Shown piece after piece: positions 1 through 11,886 of a stretch of DNA of 64,000 bases (position 1 is its first letter; every line of letters starts with the position of its first letter). Position numbers and translations under genes: made by a program. The notes under the pieces were generated by a model, which saw only the letters and a list, made by a program, of their open reading frames with translations, was not told the DNA's origin and did not search any database. The DNA is taken from positions 6,781,937 to 6,845,936 of the forward strand of contig NC_043741.1 of the NCBI RefSeq assembly GCF_004337985.1, written 5' to 3'. This DNA comes from Pyricularia pennisetigena (lineage: Eukaryota; Ascomycota; Sordariomycetes; Magnaporthales; Pyriculariaceae).

Positions 1-3000
1 CCTCAGGCACAAGTGCTTTTTCATCGAATGAAATATACTATTCGAAGACTTTGGGCGGCTAGTCTAAAGCATTTCGTCTGATTGTGTTCTGGAATGCTCG
101 ACACGTGGGGCCAATCAATCGGCAGGCACCTCGAGACAATTAGCTCAACTCAATGAACCGGTTACCTACCCTACCAAACATTACAGACAGTGGACGGGCC
201 AGCTGCTAGCAACTCGAGATCAAATCTCTCTCAAATCTGATTCCAACCCAAACAGGCCTACAGCAGGGCTCCCGAGACCAACGACCACTATGGCCCTGAC
301 AAAACCCGTTATAAACGCCCGAGGGGGGGTTTGCCTGACTTGCCAACAATCGAGTTATTTTTCTTTTTTGTTTCTCCAGGCTCTTGATTTGACCCTTGTT
401 ACTTGTTAGATGCTCTGCTCGGCAGATGAGATCATACGACAGAATACACCCCCCGACATGGAAAAGAAGAATTCTGTCCAATCTCCTGGCGGCCGTCCCG
501 CTTCTCCGGTATTCAAAGGGTAGTCGAGGATCATCATGTCCCGGCCTTCCTTAAAAGGCTAGCCTAGGTGTAAGGATAACAGCCCTCGCTAGCTATCTTG
601 ACGATAAACTGCCCCAAGTTGGTTCACTTGACCTCGCCTTTGTTTCTTTCTTTTTTTCTTCTTCTTCTTCTTCTTTGGTTGGCTTCATTGGCGAAACCGT
701 TCTTCTCTGTCGGTACTTCGTTGGACATGGACCCTTCGACGTCGGTGAATGGTTCGTTTATCATTGCACGTGTCAGACCGCCAGCATGCTTGTTTCGAAT
801 TGGAAGGTGATTGTGAGCTGTTGTGGATAACAACCAAACTCCACTCCCACTTTGCATTGCCACAAACAAGCCGGTTGATGCAAACGAGAGTATTTTCTTT
901 TCGTATTCGGACTTCTTTCCTGGGTTGCTGTTTCTGCTATTGTTGTTTGTGCTGCTGCCGCTGCTGCTGCAACAAGCTAATCTCCGCCATTCTTTTCCGA
1001 TTCTGCAACGGTACAAAAAGACTACCCTACCTACGAGGTCCTTACTTTACCTAGGTGCGCACCTCCATGGCGTTATCTATCGATATATCGTCCACTAGGT
1101 CCTCGCCGGGTCAAGTCTGATCATCAGAAAGCGAGATTTGGTCGAGGATGTGTTCAGCCAGCCATGTATGCCGTCGCTTTGGTTCCAGGTATCTGCATTA
1201 TACTGAAGCGGCCATGTTTCTGCTTACCGTATTTCGTTCAGCTTTGACTAGAAACCTGGCATTGAACCTGGTTTGCATAACGAAGCCAAGTCGCTGTTTC
1301 CGAATGTTTATACCCAAACACACGGCATTAATACCACATCGCCTGCGGTATAAAAAATATAATCGGCTGTTGCAGAGCTTATGCCATATAATTCTTTTAT
1401 GCTGGGATCGCCAAAGAAAAGATGCCAACCTGCTTTTTAAAAATAGCAGCCCGAGGCTGAAACAGTCCCTGACTGGCGGAGAACCCTTTCCAGCCTTGTC
1501 ACCCGTCTCACCATCTCTGTACCTTGCTTCTTGGATTTCACAAGCATGGGGTTCGAGCACAAAGCTCACACCGGCATTTCCTACTTGCATTATTAATTTT
1601 ATTTTATTTTGTTTCTTCAAATCTTTTTTTTTTTTTTTTTTTCGTTTTTTTTTCTTTCTGAACTCTGTCAACGGGCGATGCAGTGCGACTGTGTTACTGT
1701 CCGAGCTCCTTACCTTTTGTGGCGCTTCCTTCGCCCTTTACAACGCCTCTGGCCGCCTGCAGGTCTAACCGACTTAGCGCGAGGAGGGTGCCGGCTTTGG
1801 GGTAGGGCAAGCCAGATAACGAACGGCTTCGGGTGAGGCGCACCGCACCGTACACCGTTCCCGTACATCCGCTTCCGGGTTTTTAGCTGACGATGTGGCT
1901 ACCTCATTTGGCAATTTGGCCATCCATTCTCTTCCTGCATGGCTCTTGAAATCTTGGTTTTATTGATTTTGAAAAAGGAAAAAAAATAAAAATAAATCTG
2001 TTGTGAGCTGTCCTCCGTCGTGCAGGATGCAGGCGCGGGAAACTTTTTTTTTTCTCCCCTTTATTTCTCCTGTGTGACAAGCTTGCACGCTCGCATTCCC
2101 GAACCATTGCTTGTCATGCAGGCAGCCGCTTTGCACTTCCCGGGTCCTGCACCCAGTGGAGTGCCGATGTTATTCTGAGAAGCCTGGGGCTGGAGACAAG
2201 CGTCTCTAATCCTGCCGTTGGCCTTTGGCTGTTCTGCCATGTTTCGGGAGGTAAAAGTGGCACGGCCCAGAGGCAGAGGGAGGAGGTCCTGTCCAATTAC
2301 CTATTTCTCGTCGAACCCGTTCGGTCAATAGTCTGCCGGTAATTTGCTGCTCGTAATCGGCTCTCTTTGCGTCCCGATAGAATCCGAGACTGAGATCCTT
2401 TAGACTCTAACCTACTGATCGCGCGTCTTTTTTTTTTTTTTTTTTTTTTCACGGCGCATGAACAGTCACTTTTGATATTCAAAGATTCATGCTTCTAGTC
2501 CCCGGGAGCCCCTGCAGCTTACAATCTGTACGTGCACAAATACAAAAGAAAAACAAAAAAGCAACGGAACGCCAGAGCCTTCAACAGGCCGGCAAGCCAC
2601 TGATGCTCAACGGCCCAGGCTTGGAAAAGCAAACAAAATGTGGTCCAGGGAGGCCGGAAACATAGAAGCAATTATTTCCTTTTCTCCTTGACCGCGGGAC
2701 GAGCCCGGTTTAACTCCCATGACTCTTTTGTTCAAAAAAAAGGACAATTTTGCTCGCTTCGTTCTAGGCGAGATGCCCTATGCTCCACATGAGCATCGGG
2801 CCGTGTGATACTTTATTTTTTTTTTCTCCTTCCTTGGCCCCATCCTTCCCCCTTCAATGAATGACGTTTGTCTCGTTCGGAAATTCCGCGACATCCATAG
2901 GCCTGTCGCGGGTAGGGCAGCCTATGTGGCGCGTCTCTGATATATGAGGAGGGGGCGCGCATCTACAAGCCGAGGGGGGGGGGGGTTTATTTTGAAGCGT

Positions 3001-4908
3001 TGGATGGGCGCTATTTGCATCCGAGGCAGTTCATGTCATCTTAATCTCTCCGTGTACCGTATCTGTCAAGCTGATATCCGCTCGATGGCAAGGGCTGACA
3101 AACGGATCGGGGGGCCCTAGGAAGCGGAAAACCAAGGCATGAACAAGACATTGATCGACCTTAGCTCTCTTTTGGGTATTATTTACAAGGCGTTTACCTA
3201 ACGAAACCCCCTCCCCTCAGCTGGATCTCCTATATCTCTGCCCCGTAAGTCAGACGGAAAGGTACCGATCGGGGGTCTAGATTCCTCTCTCTTTCTCTCG
3301 GGCTGCAGGCTGCGTCCCCGGTTACAGCTTCCTCAATTTCCCATGACGTCGAGACGTTTTGGGTGGCGACGTTGATGATGGAAGCTGACTGATTAAGGGA
3401 GTTGCTCGCCAGGATTACCGATACGGCATGATTCCCGAGCCACAAGTGAGATTATAAAAATGTAAGCTTGTAGTTGTTTTTATAGTTTATTTGATGTGAG
3501 AAAGATTAGGTAGTTTCTTATCGTTCAGCGGAGCAAAGGAAGTATGCTTTTGAAACGAGCCTGTAGGTTCCAGAGTGCGATGGTTTCTTTGATCTGTGCT
3601 CCAAGGGATGCTCATCTTCCCTTGGACCAGCTAGCACCATCTTACAACCTAGGAACACTTGGCTCGACGAAGGACATGCCTTTGACCCAAACACATAGAC
3701 CGAGGTTATTCACAAGGGATATATTCTAGACCTCGGTGAACAGGGCATCTCGGCTGGTAGAAGACATCTTTTCCAGTGGCCCTTACCGCCGGCCTGTTTG
3801 TATCGCGTCAGGTATCGACCGATTATCTTCCCTCATATAATACAACCTCGCCAACACAGTGAAACTATTTTTAATGCACGTCGGTCCTCCATTAGAAAGG
3901 CTACATACGTCATTGAACATAAAGGAAGGTTAAGCCAGTTACCAGAGATTAACAAGCTGTCAACCTGTATCCGGACCTGGTGACGTACATTATACTACCT
4001 TGACAGAACATCCCGGAAGGTCTATTTATTTTGGACGCGTATCTGAGCGCCTAAAGTACCAAGGTGAACGGGTGGCTTTGAAGCTTCGTGATATGTTGGT
4101 TCACCAAGACCATTCAATCTTTACCTATTATTTCTCCATAGTATAGTATGATGATATGCGTCTCTGCTCGGATGCTTTGTTACCGGCCAAAGGCAGCACC
4201 GAGTAAGGCCCGAATGGTTTTTAAGTTCCTGAGTAGCTGCTGTAGTCTCATTCTTAATTGAATGCCCCGTACATCTCCACCCATAATCTTATGTATCCCC
4301 AAGTCCTCCAACTGGTCCGAAACTCTCGAGGCGGATGACGATATGTCAATCAGAGAAGAGTTTTTGCGAGGTATCGTGAGGGGTATATTCATATTACCTA
4401 ACAGTCCGAGGTCTCTTGTTTATTCTTCCACTATATTTAAAGACGGGAGGAAAGTAACGACCTTCATCACTATGTCCAAATCAATTACACTGATGAGTGT
4501 ATTGATTTGCTGCTAACGTAAGCTACAGCTCGGAGCTTCGAGATCTAAGTAGTCTCTATGTCTGGTGGACTTACACAACTGAGGCTTACATATATATACC
4601 CTTCCCCTGGCGATCTGTCTCATGTTGTGCTAAAGCTACAGCTTCACGAATCCGGCACTCAAGTGTTCAGTACTCTTGCCTCTAAACATATAAGCATCAC
4701 GAGTGATGGTCCATGCAATGAAAAATATCTCAATTATATGTGTAAGACGAAATGGCTGAATACATGCTATAAACCCAAAATAAGCGGCAAGATGTTGCTG
4801 CCAAGTCAGACTCGTCAGTGACCCGCGACAGTCTGCCTCGACTGGTAGAGAACAAATCTAAATTCAAGAAAACAGACACTAGGCCACACCATGTAAATAA
4901 AACCGGAG
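1..4908. other. gene-poor region
   Basis: I see no supportable gene in this stretch. Open frames are short, lack recognisable motifs and occur on both strands. It holds homopolymer tracts (T19 at 1624-1642, T22 at 2428-2449, G12 at 2974-2985) and many pyrimidine-rich runs. From about 3450 to 4850 the composition turns more AT-rich with many TpA steps, which may mark decayed DNA; one weak coding relic is listed separately. Its right end is the 3' side of the quinate-repressor-like gene. Confidence 0.6.
4180..4512 (-). pseudogene. possible decayed coding exon
   Basis: On the minus strand one frame reads from a possible splice acceptor (TTAG just upstream of 4512) to a stop at 4180, about 110 codons, interrupted by a single in-frame TAA near 4430. 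The translation alternates hydrophobic and charged residues as in helical protein, ending in a stretch with LRMRLQQLLRNLKTIRALLG. The stop could come from a CAA to TAA change, the direction expected of RIP or cytosine deamination. I recognise no family and see no convincing upstream exons. It may equally be chance; the call is weak. Confidence 0.2.
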
Positions 4909-7296
4909 TCAGTAAGGCCTTCCGCTAGCCAGTCTCACGAAGCTATATGGCACATTCTGGCCCACCAAGAGCCGCAGCGTTTCGACAGTTGCAAAAGCAG
5001 CCGTGTCTGCCAGTCCGTATGCCGCAAACCCGTTCTGCTCGGCGATCAAGGTGGGATCCGCCCCTCTCCGCTGTACACTCGGCTGGGACAGGTCTAAGAA
5101 AACTCTCCGCTGTGGCGCAGACGGAGTCCAGCTCGTCCCGTTGGCGGTGGTAGGAACAGGGGAGTTTCCAGCCTGCGACCCGAAGAGGCGGACAACCATG
5201 CCGACTATACTAGCTTTTTCTGCGCTAAGGGCACTGACAACAACGAATGGCGGTAATTGCTGCTGCTGATGACCTGAGTCCATCCTGTGGCTGGGCGCAG
5301 AGCCGGTAGTGGTATTCATACTCGGCGAGCGGGCTCGTTGTAAACTTTCAAGGGATGTAAAAGGCTCAATCTCGAGGTCGGCCGCAAGCGCAGGCGGTGT
5401 CTTGAACCCGACAGTGAATACTTTTCCGACCCTCAGAGCCTTCAGGGCAAAAATAACGCTAGCAGCGTCTTCTGATGAGCTTGCTAAGACAACAGCAGAA
5501 CAGCCAAAGTATGCAGATGGTGCTAGATCTCGTGTAAGTGTGCTGAGAACACCTCTCCACAGAGCGTTGTCAAAAACGAGGGCAGTGCCAGCCGGTAGCC
5601 CACTTGCTGGTGGTCGGTAAAGCCCCTGTCCATTTCCATTGAGTGTGGGAGATGATCTTTGTATCGGCGTTGAAGGTATCGAAGCAGGGGAAGCCGGGCC
5701 AGGCCTAACAACAATCGTGTCGACGACCCCAATGAGGAGTGCTGCTTCGGTCAGAATGGGACCAGAGCCGCTGTTGAGAGACTGGAAGAATTGACTTTTT
5801 GAAATGAGGTCGTGATGGGACATTGCCGGGTTGAGATAGGCGCCACCAAAGTCCTTTTGATTACACCAAGTATCAACACCACCAATGCCGCGTGCCTGGC
5901 GTTGGACAACAGAAAAGTGATGCGGAAGTCCCAGCTCATTAAAGCACTTTTCGTAGAAGGGTGCCTGGGGCGTAGCACCCCGCGAAGACGGGCCACTGAT
6001 GCCGTAAAAGTGTTTCTTGGGGAGTTGTCCAACCATGGCTAGAGCAGCGTTGATCTGTGCGGCACTCATCTGCCCTGGTGCGGCTATTATGGGCAGAAGC
6101 GGGTGTGTTATGGGGGTAAATACCCGGTTTAGTGTTCTTGAGAACTGTCCTACCTCTCCCATGTTGACGGCGGATAGCGGCGGAGCCCCCGGTTGTTCTG
6201 ACTTCATCTTGACGCGGAAGTATTCCAACTCGAAGTTCTCGTTGTGGTCGTTTATGATGGCATGCATTTTGACAATATCTGCAAACCTTCGCGATTCGGA
6301 AAAAACGTTTTGAGCATCAGACGAGGGCCATTTGAAAGTACCTGAAAAATCGTGAAACGCAGACATAATCCGGCTGCTTCCTCGTTTTTCCCACAATCGC
6401 CGTCTGATTCTCTCTGGCAGCCACACCTCTACGTCGATGTATTCGACACCCCATTGTATTGCTCGGTATAGGTACTCGTAGTAAAGGTCGGGGTTTTCCA
6501 TTGGGAATCGACCGTTCTCCCTGGTACATCTGGTGGTGAATATGATAGGAAGCTCGGTCCGTTGACGCAGCAGCATTACCTGCTCGCCAACGTAGCTTAA
6601 GCTCGGAACTGCAGCATGCCCTCCGTGAGCTAGAGGCTCTTTGAGCAGATCCACCCTCAACTCTACCGCATCGGCCCCAACGGTAAGTATGTCGATGTTC
6701 GGCAGCGCGGCGCGTACGTCGGGGAATGTTGTCGAGATCATAAACGTTCGGGGTTTCGTCATGAGCGTTTCGTGGTGGTTGATCTGACCTAGTGTGAATG
6801 AGACGAACCTGGCAAGGTCTCGGCGGGAAAATGGCGTGTCTGTGTAAAGAAATTCATAGTCGCATTGAGACGAGAGATACGGATCTGGAGGCATGCCCAG
6901 GTCGACGCAGTGTGCGTTGATGGCGACGACGTGATTTCGGTCCCGCCCCGCAAGGTCGACCGCAGCATCGGAAGCCAGGATGCCCACGACGGCACCTTGA
7001 TCAGCCAGGGTGACATTAGAGAAACTGGCACTTAGCCTGCAGGGCTGCCCTAGCACCTCTGCAAAGACGGAGAGGATCTTTTCTTGCCTTGGGCCGTAGA
7101 CGATGGTGACAATGCGAGTATCACCCCTCTGCAGACCGCTGCCGAACATGGTGCCGTTCTCCAGCGTGAACTGGTGGGGCTTGTCATCAATATCCATCCT
7201 GGGGTCATTAGCCGTGCCGTTCAGGCTCTTCGGCCGAACGGGCGCAGGAGCTGCAGGCGCCGTGACAACAAATGCCTGCTGAACTGCCGCCATCAT
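4909..7296 (-). CDS. quinate repressor-like protein (AROM-derived DHQase/SDH-like)
   Basis: A protein of 795 aa if the first in-frame ATG (7296) is used; the frame runs open a little further but has no ATG before an upstream TGA. It resembles the C-terminal three domains of the AROM pentafunctional protein, the layout of the quinate-pathway repressor QutR/qa-1S. Residues ~62-172 look like a shikimate-kinase relic with no P-loop. Residues ~185-425 are a type I 3-dehydroquinase domain ([33 protein letters not shown]). The family Schiff-base Lys (K343) and general-base His (H315) are both present. Residues ~430-795 are shikimate-dehydrogenase-like, but the catalytic lysine motif VTIPLK is replaced by LNPAMS. 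QutR represses quinate catabolism genes by binding the activator QutA/qa-1F in response to pathway metabolites. No qut/qa catabolic genes are adjacent. A catalytically active dehydroquinase paralog is the alternative. Confidence 0.8.
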   Translation of the reverse strand: MMAAVQQAFVVTAPAAPAPVRPKSLNGTANDPRMDIDDKPHQFTLENGTMFGSGLQRGDTRIVTIVYGPRQEKILSVFAEVLGQPCRLSASFSNVTLADQGAVVGILASDAAVDLAGRDRNHVVAINAHCVDLGMPPDPYLSSQCDYEFLYTDTPFSRRDLARFVSFTLGQINHHETLMTKPRTFMISTTFPDVRAALPNIDILTVGADAVELRVDLLKEPLAHGGHAAVPSLSYVGEQVMLLRQRTELPIIFTTRCTRENGRFPMENPDLYYEYLYRAIQWGVEYIDVEVWLPERIRRRLWEKRGSSRIMSAFHDFSGTFKWPSSDAQNVFSESRRFADIVKMHAIINDHNENFELEYFRVKMKSEQPGAPPLSAVNMGEVGQFSRTLNRVFTPITHPLLPIIAAPGQMSAAQINAALAMVGQLPKKHFYGISGPSSRGATPQAPFYEKCFNELGLPHHFSVVQRQARGIGGVDTWCNQKDFGGAYLNPAMSHHDLISKSQFFQSLNSGSGPILTEAALLIGVVDTIVVRPGPASPASIPSTPIQRSSPTLNGNGQGLYRPPASGLPAGTALVFDNALWRGVLSTLTRDLAPSAYFGCSAVVLASSSEDAASVIFALKALRVGKVFTVGFKTPPALAADLEIEPFTSLESLQRARSPSMNTTTGSAPSHRMDSGHQQQQLPPFVVVSALSAEKASIVGMVVRLFGSQAGNSPVPTTANGTSWTPSAPQRRVFLDLSQPSVQRRGADPTLIAEQNGFAAYGLADTAAFATVETLRLLVGQNVPYSFVRLASGRPY

Positions 7297-10200
7297 CACG
7301 GTGCCTCGAGGCCAAACAGCACCGCTGTGACCAGCCGCGAATACCTGCAAGTCTTGCTGGTGTCTCCCTCAACAGTTTAGGAGATGATCTGAGTTGGTTA
7401 AATATGCAGCGCGCGCTCTCGGGCTGGCAATCCCCAACCAGACCCCCGGTCTCAATCTCGGCGACTGCTAAAATCAAGCAGCAAAGTATGGGTTGAGATC
7501 TTCGACTGGAGCAAGTCGCATGGTACGGCCGGACCAGGCAGTATATTGATTGCCCAGTGGTGATACCTGGGGTGTGGTCGCTGTGCTGTCCACTTTTTTT
7601 CTTTCGTCTCGCTGCGACAAGGCCAGATATCTAAAGGACAAGAGGTTCCTTGTAAGTCTCTAAACGAGTCTTGATGTTCCACGACAGAAAATATTCACTT
7701 GATTCGTTGTTGCAAATAAGAGATTATTGCTCCCTGTGGTGAGATGAAAGAAGTGGTGCAGGCTGTGGGTGGACTTTATGCAACAACGAAGATCCGGGGG
7801 ATTCGAGCCCGAAGAGATATCTACTTCGGGACGAGTCTATAAAAAAAAATTAATAACGAGGAAATGGGTGACGAGACGGAAAGGCGGCCGGGATGGGGTT
7901 CCTTGAATTTGGGAGAGGAAAGCGCCAATGAGTCGTATGCAGAACGATCATAAGGTATCGGTTCCGGCTCGATCACGTCGGTACCAGACTAGAGTCGACG
8001 GATCTGCATTAGGTTGATTTCTCCGGGTATGCTGTGACTCCCAATAACCGGCGGGTTCTGGTGAGACGATGCTCGCAGTCCCTGATCTGCAGATAGAGGA
8101 GGATATAGGCAAGAAATGCGGGTGTTTGTTGGCGTTGTTGCAGGGAAGCGACGTCAGGTAGATAGCAAGGAAAGCATATATGCCGTGAAGTTATCCCGAA
8201 AGCTGATAAAAAGAGAAACAAAGCACGCGGAGTGGTGGTAGGTTCTTGAGTTGGTGGTCAGTCTCGCTGTAAAACCAGCGAAAACAAAGCCTGATATAGC
8301 GAAAGAGAGGTTTGTGGTTGGTTGTGCTAGGATAGCCGAAATATTTCGCCGATTGAGATTGATGTGTTTTGCCGTTCACACAATCTTGGCCGCTCAAATG
8401 AATCCCAAAGGGCTGGGAACTGGGATTTGGTTTTGTTTGGTTCCTATCGAATTCGAATCCTCCATGTCAACTGGACGATAGCATGGGAGGGGGTTCAATC
8501 ATTCCGAGCAGGAGCCAACCAGCCAGCTTTGGGTAGCGAGGTTTCTTGAGCCAGATGCAACCCGCAGCCCGCACATGCATACATACATACAAGCAGGAGC
8601 GGTCCAGCTAGATCTGGGCTCGGATTGTGACCGAGAATGCCTCTCAGATTGTGGTCCTGCCGTCTGTTTGAATGCTTGATCGCAGATGATATGGAGAAGA
8701 GACGCAAAATTGCAACACAAGTGAAGGTAAAAATAAAAATTAGAGTAAGCTCACTTACCTTGATCCCAGTAACCCGGTTTTAGCCCGCTCGGATCTTATG
8801 TGGTTGTTGTCTTTCGGAAAAACTCCAGCTACTTTTTTTTTCTTTTTTTCTTTTTTTCCCCCTTCGAAAAGTCCATCCAAAGCACAACTTTTGCAGACCC
8901 GGCAGCAGATCAACGCCTCTAGGACACACATTCAACACGACATCAAGTCCAAGACCCTGTCATAAATAAACCCTGTTATGACTTCCCCACGGCTTCAAGC
9001 AATATCAGGGGGTCCAGGATCCCAGGATGCCCGGGGCCCCCCTCACAATTGTTACTCCACAATGTTGAGCATATCGAAGGTGATATTACTAAGAAAGCCT
9101 CAATCTCGACTTCTTAGTGGAGGGAAAAGACAGTTGGTCGGCCGTTGGAATGCCATCCATTTGCTCCTAGGTAATAGCACGCCGAAGTTATTAGGTGTCG
9201 CCGTGATAAACTCCGCCAACTATGACAGTGCAGTTTGCAGATCCAAGAGAATGGTCACAGTAATACGATCGACCATCAGGGCAGCTAACTACTGCTAGCA
9301 TGGCTACAGCACAGTGCACTACGGTATATGGACAGACCACTCGCAAATCAGATCCCAAGATGCTTTTGCATACGCTCACATTCCCAACATGAAAAAAATC
9401 CAGCGATTGAAGTAACCCAACAATCTTGGATTTTTGAATTGTTGTAAATTGAACTTGTACAGTACGCGGACAATACCTGATTTGAACAAACATGCAGTAA
9501 GGATGGAGAGAGGTAATGATCCCTGCTGCGAGGAGCTGAAAAGTTGGGGGAAGAGGGGACATACCCAGTCCCCCACTTCTACCACCTGGAACCATCTCAA
9601 GCAGTTTTCCCGTTGACGGATCTTTCATTATTCCTCCAATAACAGTCCAGCCAGGCATTGCCCACCTGAGTCGATGTAAGAAGATCGACGGGCCCAAATC
9701 TCCTTGTACCAGAAGAATGATCTAGAGGATACGATATTGTGTATGCCTTGTGTGCATAAATAACTATGGCAGAGACAGTAGCAATTAACTATAACTGATT
9801 TAGGCAGAGATTAATTTGTAAACAACCAGACTGTTTGTTGCCAGCGCTGTATTTTGCCGAGGCAGTAGCCCACAGCATTATAAAAAATCAAATCAGGAAA
9901 GAAAAATGGCAGCTGCTTTGTCTGATTTAAATGTGTCAAAGAATAAACGAAAATAAAACAACCACAAAAGAACTCTCGAAAACAAGCCCTCGGCCTTGCT
10001 TGTCAAGCGGGATTCCACGTCGGAGAATAATGCGCAAACGCAACCCTGTGGAGAACTCTGGTGTAGCAATCTACATGGCACCGCATGGTCAAGCTCTAGA
10101 AGCCGCATGTCATCACGTCAGGGGCTCTGCTCGGGTCCGCATCTGGCAACCGTTGCGGAGAGTAAAATAAAAAAAAATAAAAAAATAAAAATAAAAAAAA

Positions 10201-10833
10201 GAACAAGGAGAAAAAACCTGACATAAACCCCCGAGAGAGGGAGGCAGAGATTGGTGGAAAAGATCTCAGTCACACCCTCCCAGGCTCAAGAACCTTTTTT
10301 TTATCTGGCCCTGCTCGATCTAAGTAAGCTAAGGAGCAAAAAGTTTGGTCTGTGATACTGAAATAACGAGATGAGTTGACGAGTTGCACATGCACATCAT
10401 CCCACGCTCATAAGCGAGTCTCGTTAAGCCGGGTCGGCGCGCCGTAGCATTCTTCCATACCTCAGGGATAGCGATAAGAATTGATACGGCCATGTTGGGG
10501 GATTGGCTGGCAATGATGTCGGCGTCATCTTCCTATCACATCGAAACGTACGATGGGCTGGCTAATTAGTTTCCATAGATATCAGGCCGCATATCTCGAT
10601 CTTGGAAGAAAAGAAGACCCGGTTTTTGGTATGTAGTGTCCAATGGCCAATATCACACAAGAGTGGGAATACATCACTAGGGTAAGACGGAGCGAGGTCT
10701 GGATGACTTTGGAACATGTTGAAGAGAAGAAAAAAAAAGGACGGTTCGAAACACCGGCTGTGTGGACATGACAGACAAAGAGCCACCAATGAACGCTCAA
10801 ATCAGAGTTATGCAAGGTATGCAATGCAATCCG
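7297..10833. other. intergenic region, upstream of quinate-repressor-like gene
   Basis: About 3.5 kb with no supportable gene. The left part should hold the promoter of the minus-strand quinate-repressor-like gene; a strongly T-rich pyrimidine tract lies at 8831-8862. The right part is the 3' flank of the dihydroorotate dehydrogenase gene and includes an A-rich run near 10167-10200. The longest open frame (minus strand, 9191-9697) has no family resemblance. Confidence 0.55.
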
Positions 10834-11886
10834 TCACCAGTTGTCATGTACTCCCTTGGCTATGTCCTCAAACACCTTGACGCCCTTTACGCCGAGTCCG
10901 GTTCCCACACCGACCACCGCGGCGCCAACAGACCGCATGCGCCTGTAACCTCCAGAGTCGCACACTCCGCCGACGCCAATGATTTGTATGTGGCCTAACA
11001 TGTCTGGCTGCTCGTCCAGGAGGCGGCGTATCGTGGCTACGTTGCCAAGCGATAGAGGGTGAAGAGGTGTCCCGGCCATGCCGCCCAACCCGTTGCCCGG
11101 CAGGACTTTCTTCTGCAGCTGCTGCCCTTGGCCCTTTTGCGCATCAAGCGAGGTCAACATGAGGCAAGACCCGAGCGTGTTGGTAGAGGTGATGAAGCTG
11201 ATGGGACAGAGCCCTGTGGGCGATCCGGCAATCAGAGCACTGATCAGCGTCTCATACTGGGTGGAGTGTGTATACGGAGGTGTCTTGATGCCCACGGCTA
11301 TCACCGGGCCCGTCGGACCGAGGTCGGATAGCCAAGTGATGTACTCGAGGAGCGAAGGCCCGTCATATGCTGGTGGTGGCTTTCCCGGGATGTTTGGGCA
11401 AGAAAGGTTCAACTCGAGGGCCAAAGGGATGTCAACCTGGGCTTGTGTTGCAGAGACCATGTGGTAACACTCGACGATTTCTTGTGGTGTCCCGGTCACA
11501 GATATGATAAAGGTTTTGCTCCTAGACCCTGGTTCACCGTTCGCGGAGAGCTCCTTTTGCTGCAAAGAGATGATTTCAATAAAGTTTAGGTACTCTGACA
11601 GGAGCAGAGGACTGTAGCCAAGTGAGTTGAAGCTCGCATTGCTTGTTCCCTTAGGAAGAGCCCCAGACACGGCAACAGTATCATAAAGAGCGTGCTGGTG
11701 TACCTCTGGGTCGTGAGGAAAGCCATGGATAAGAGAGGTTCTTGTAGTCACTGCGCCTGTATGGGGACAGCTGTAGAGCCGGTTGAGATCCTTCAACGTC
11801 GTCGCCCATGGTGTGGCCGAGTTGGCCAAAGGTGGATGTATCCTCAAAGACGGTGGGCGCCTTGGTTCGTCCCGAATGCTTCCCAT
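10834..11886 (-). CDS. dihydroorotate dehydrogenase, class 1A (fumarate-type)
   Basis: A single-exon protein of 350 aa, starting at the ATG at 11886. It is a TIM-barrel FMN enzyme that oxidises dihydroorotate to orotate in pyrimidine synthesis. The class 1A signature is clear: NLSCPNIPGKP at 160-170 with the family's catalytic-base cysteine (C163), FMN-contact region GIKTPP at ~199-204, GGMAGTPLHPLSL at ~268-280 and the phosphate-binding IIGVGG plus VGTG near 302-330. There is no N-terminal membrane segment, so it should be cytosolic and fumarate-linked, unlike the mitochondrial class 2 enzyme most eukaryotes use. It is longer than the usual ~311-320 aa, mainly through an N-terminal extension and an insertion around 235-265. 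It is transcribed away from the glutaminase gene across a 1.65-kb spacer. A relative acting on a different pyrimidine substrate is possible. Confidence 0.88.
   Translation of the reverse strand: MGSIRDEPRRPPSLRIHPPLANSATPWATTLKDLNRLYSCPHTGAVTTRTSLIHGFPHDPEVHQHALYDTVAVSGALPKGTSNASFNSLGYSPLLLSEYLNFIEIISLQQKELSANGEPGSRSKTFIISVTGTPQEIVECYHMVSATQAQVDIPLALELNLSCPNIPGKPPPAYDGPSLLEYITWLSDLGPTGPVIAVGIKTPPYTHSTQYETLISALIAGSPTGLCPISFITSTNTLGSCLMLTSLDAQKGQGQQLQKKVLPGNGLGGMAGTPLHPLSLGNVATIRRLLDEQPDMLGHIQIIGVGGVCDSGGYRRMRSVGAAVVGVGTGLGVKGVKVFEDIAKGVHDNW

Noticed and set aside
1148..1768. Open frame of about 206 codons
   Set aside because: It runs through a T19 homopolymer and has no recognisable motif; an overlapping antisense frame is equally long.
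9191..9697. Open frame of 168 codons on the minus strand
   Set aside because: No family motif and no ATG-led conserved start; splice-like sites can be found, but every joined product reads as random sequence.
10741..10760. GGTTCGAAAC motif resembling a tRNA T-loop
   Set aside because: Flanking bases do not pair as a T stem, and no acceptor, D or anticodon arms are found.
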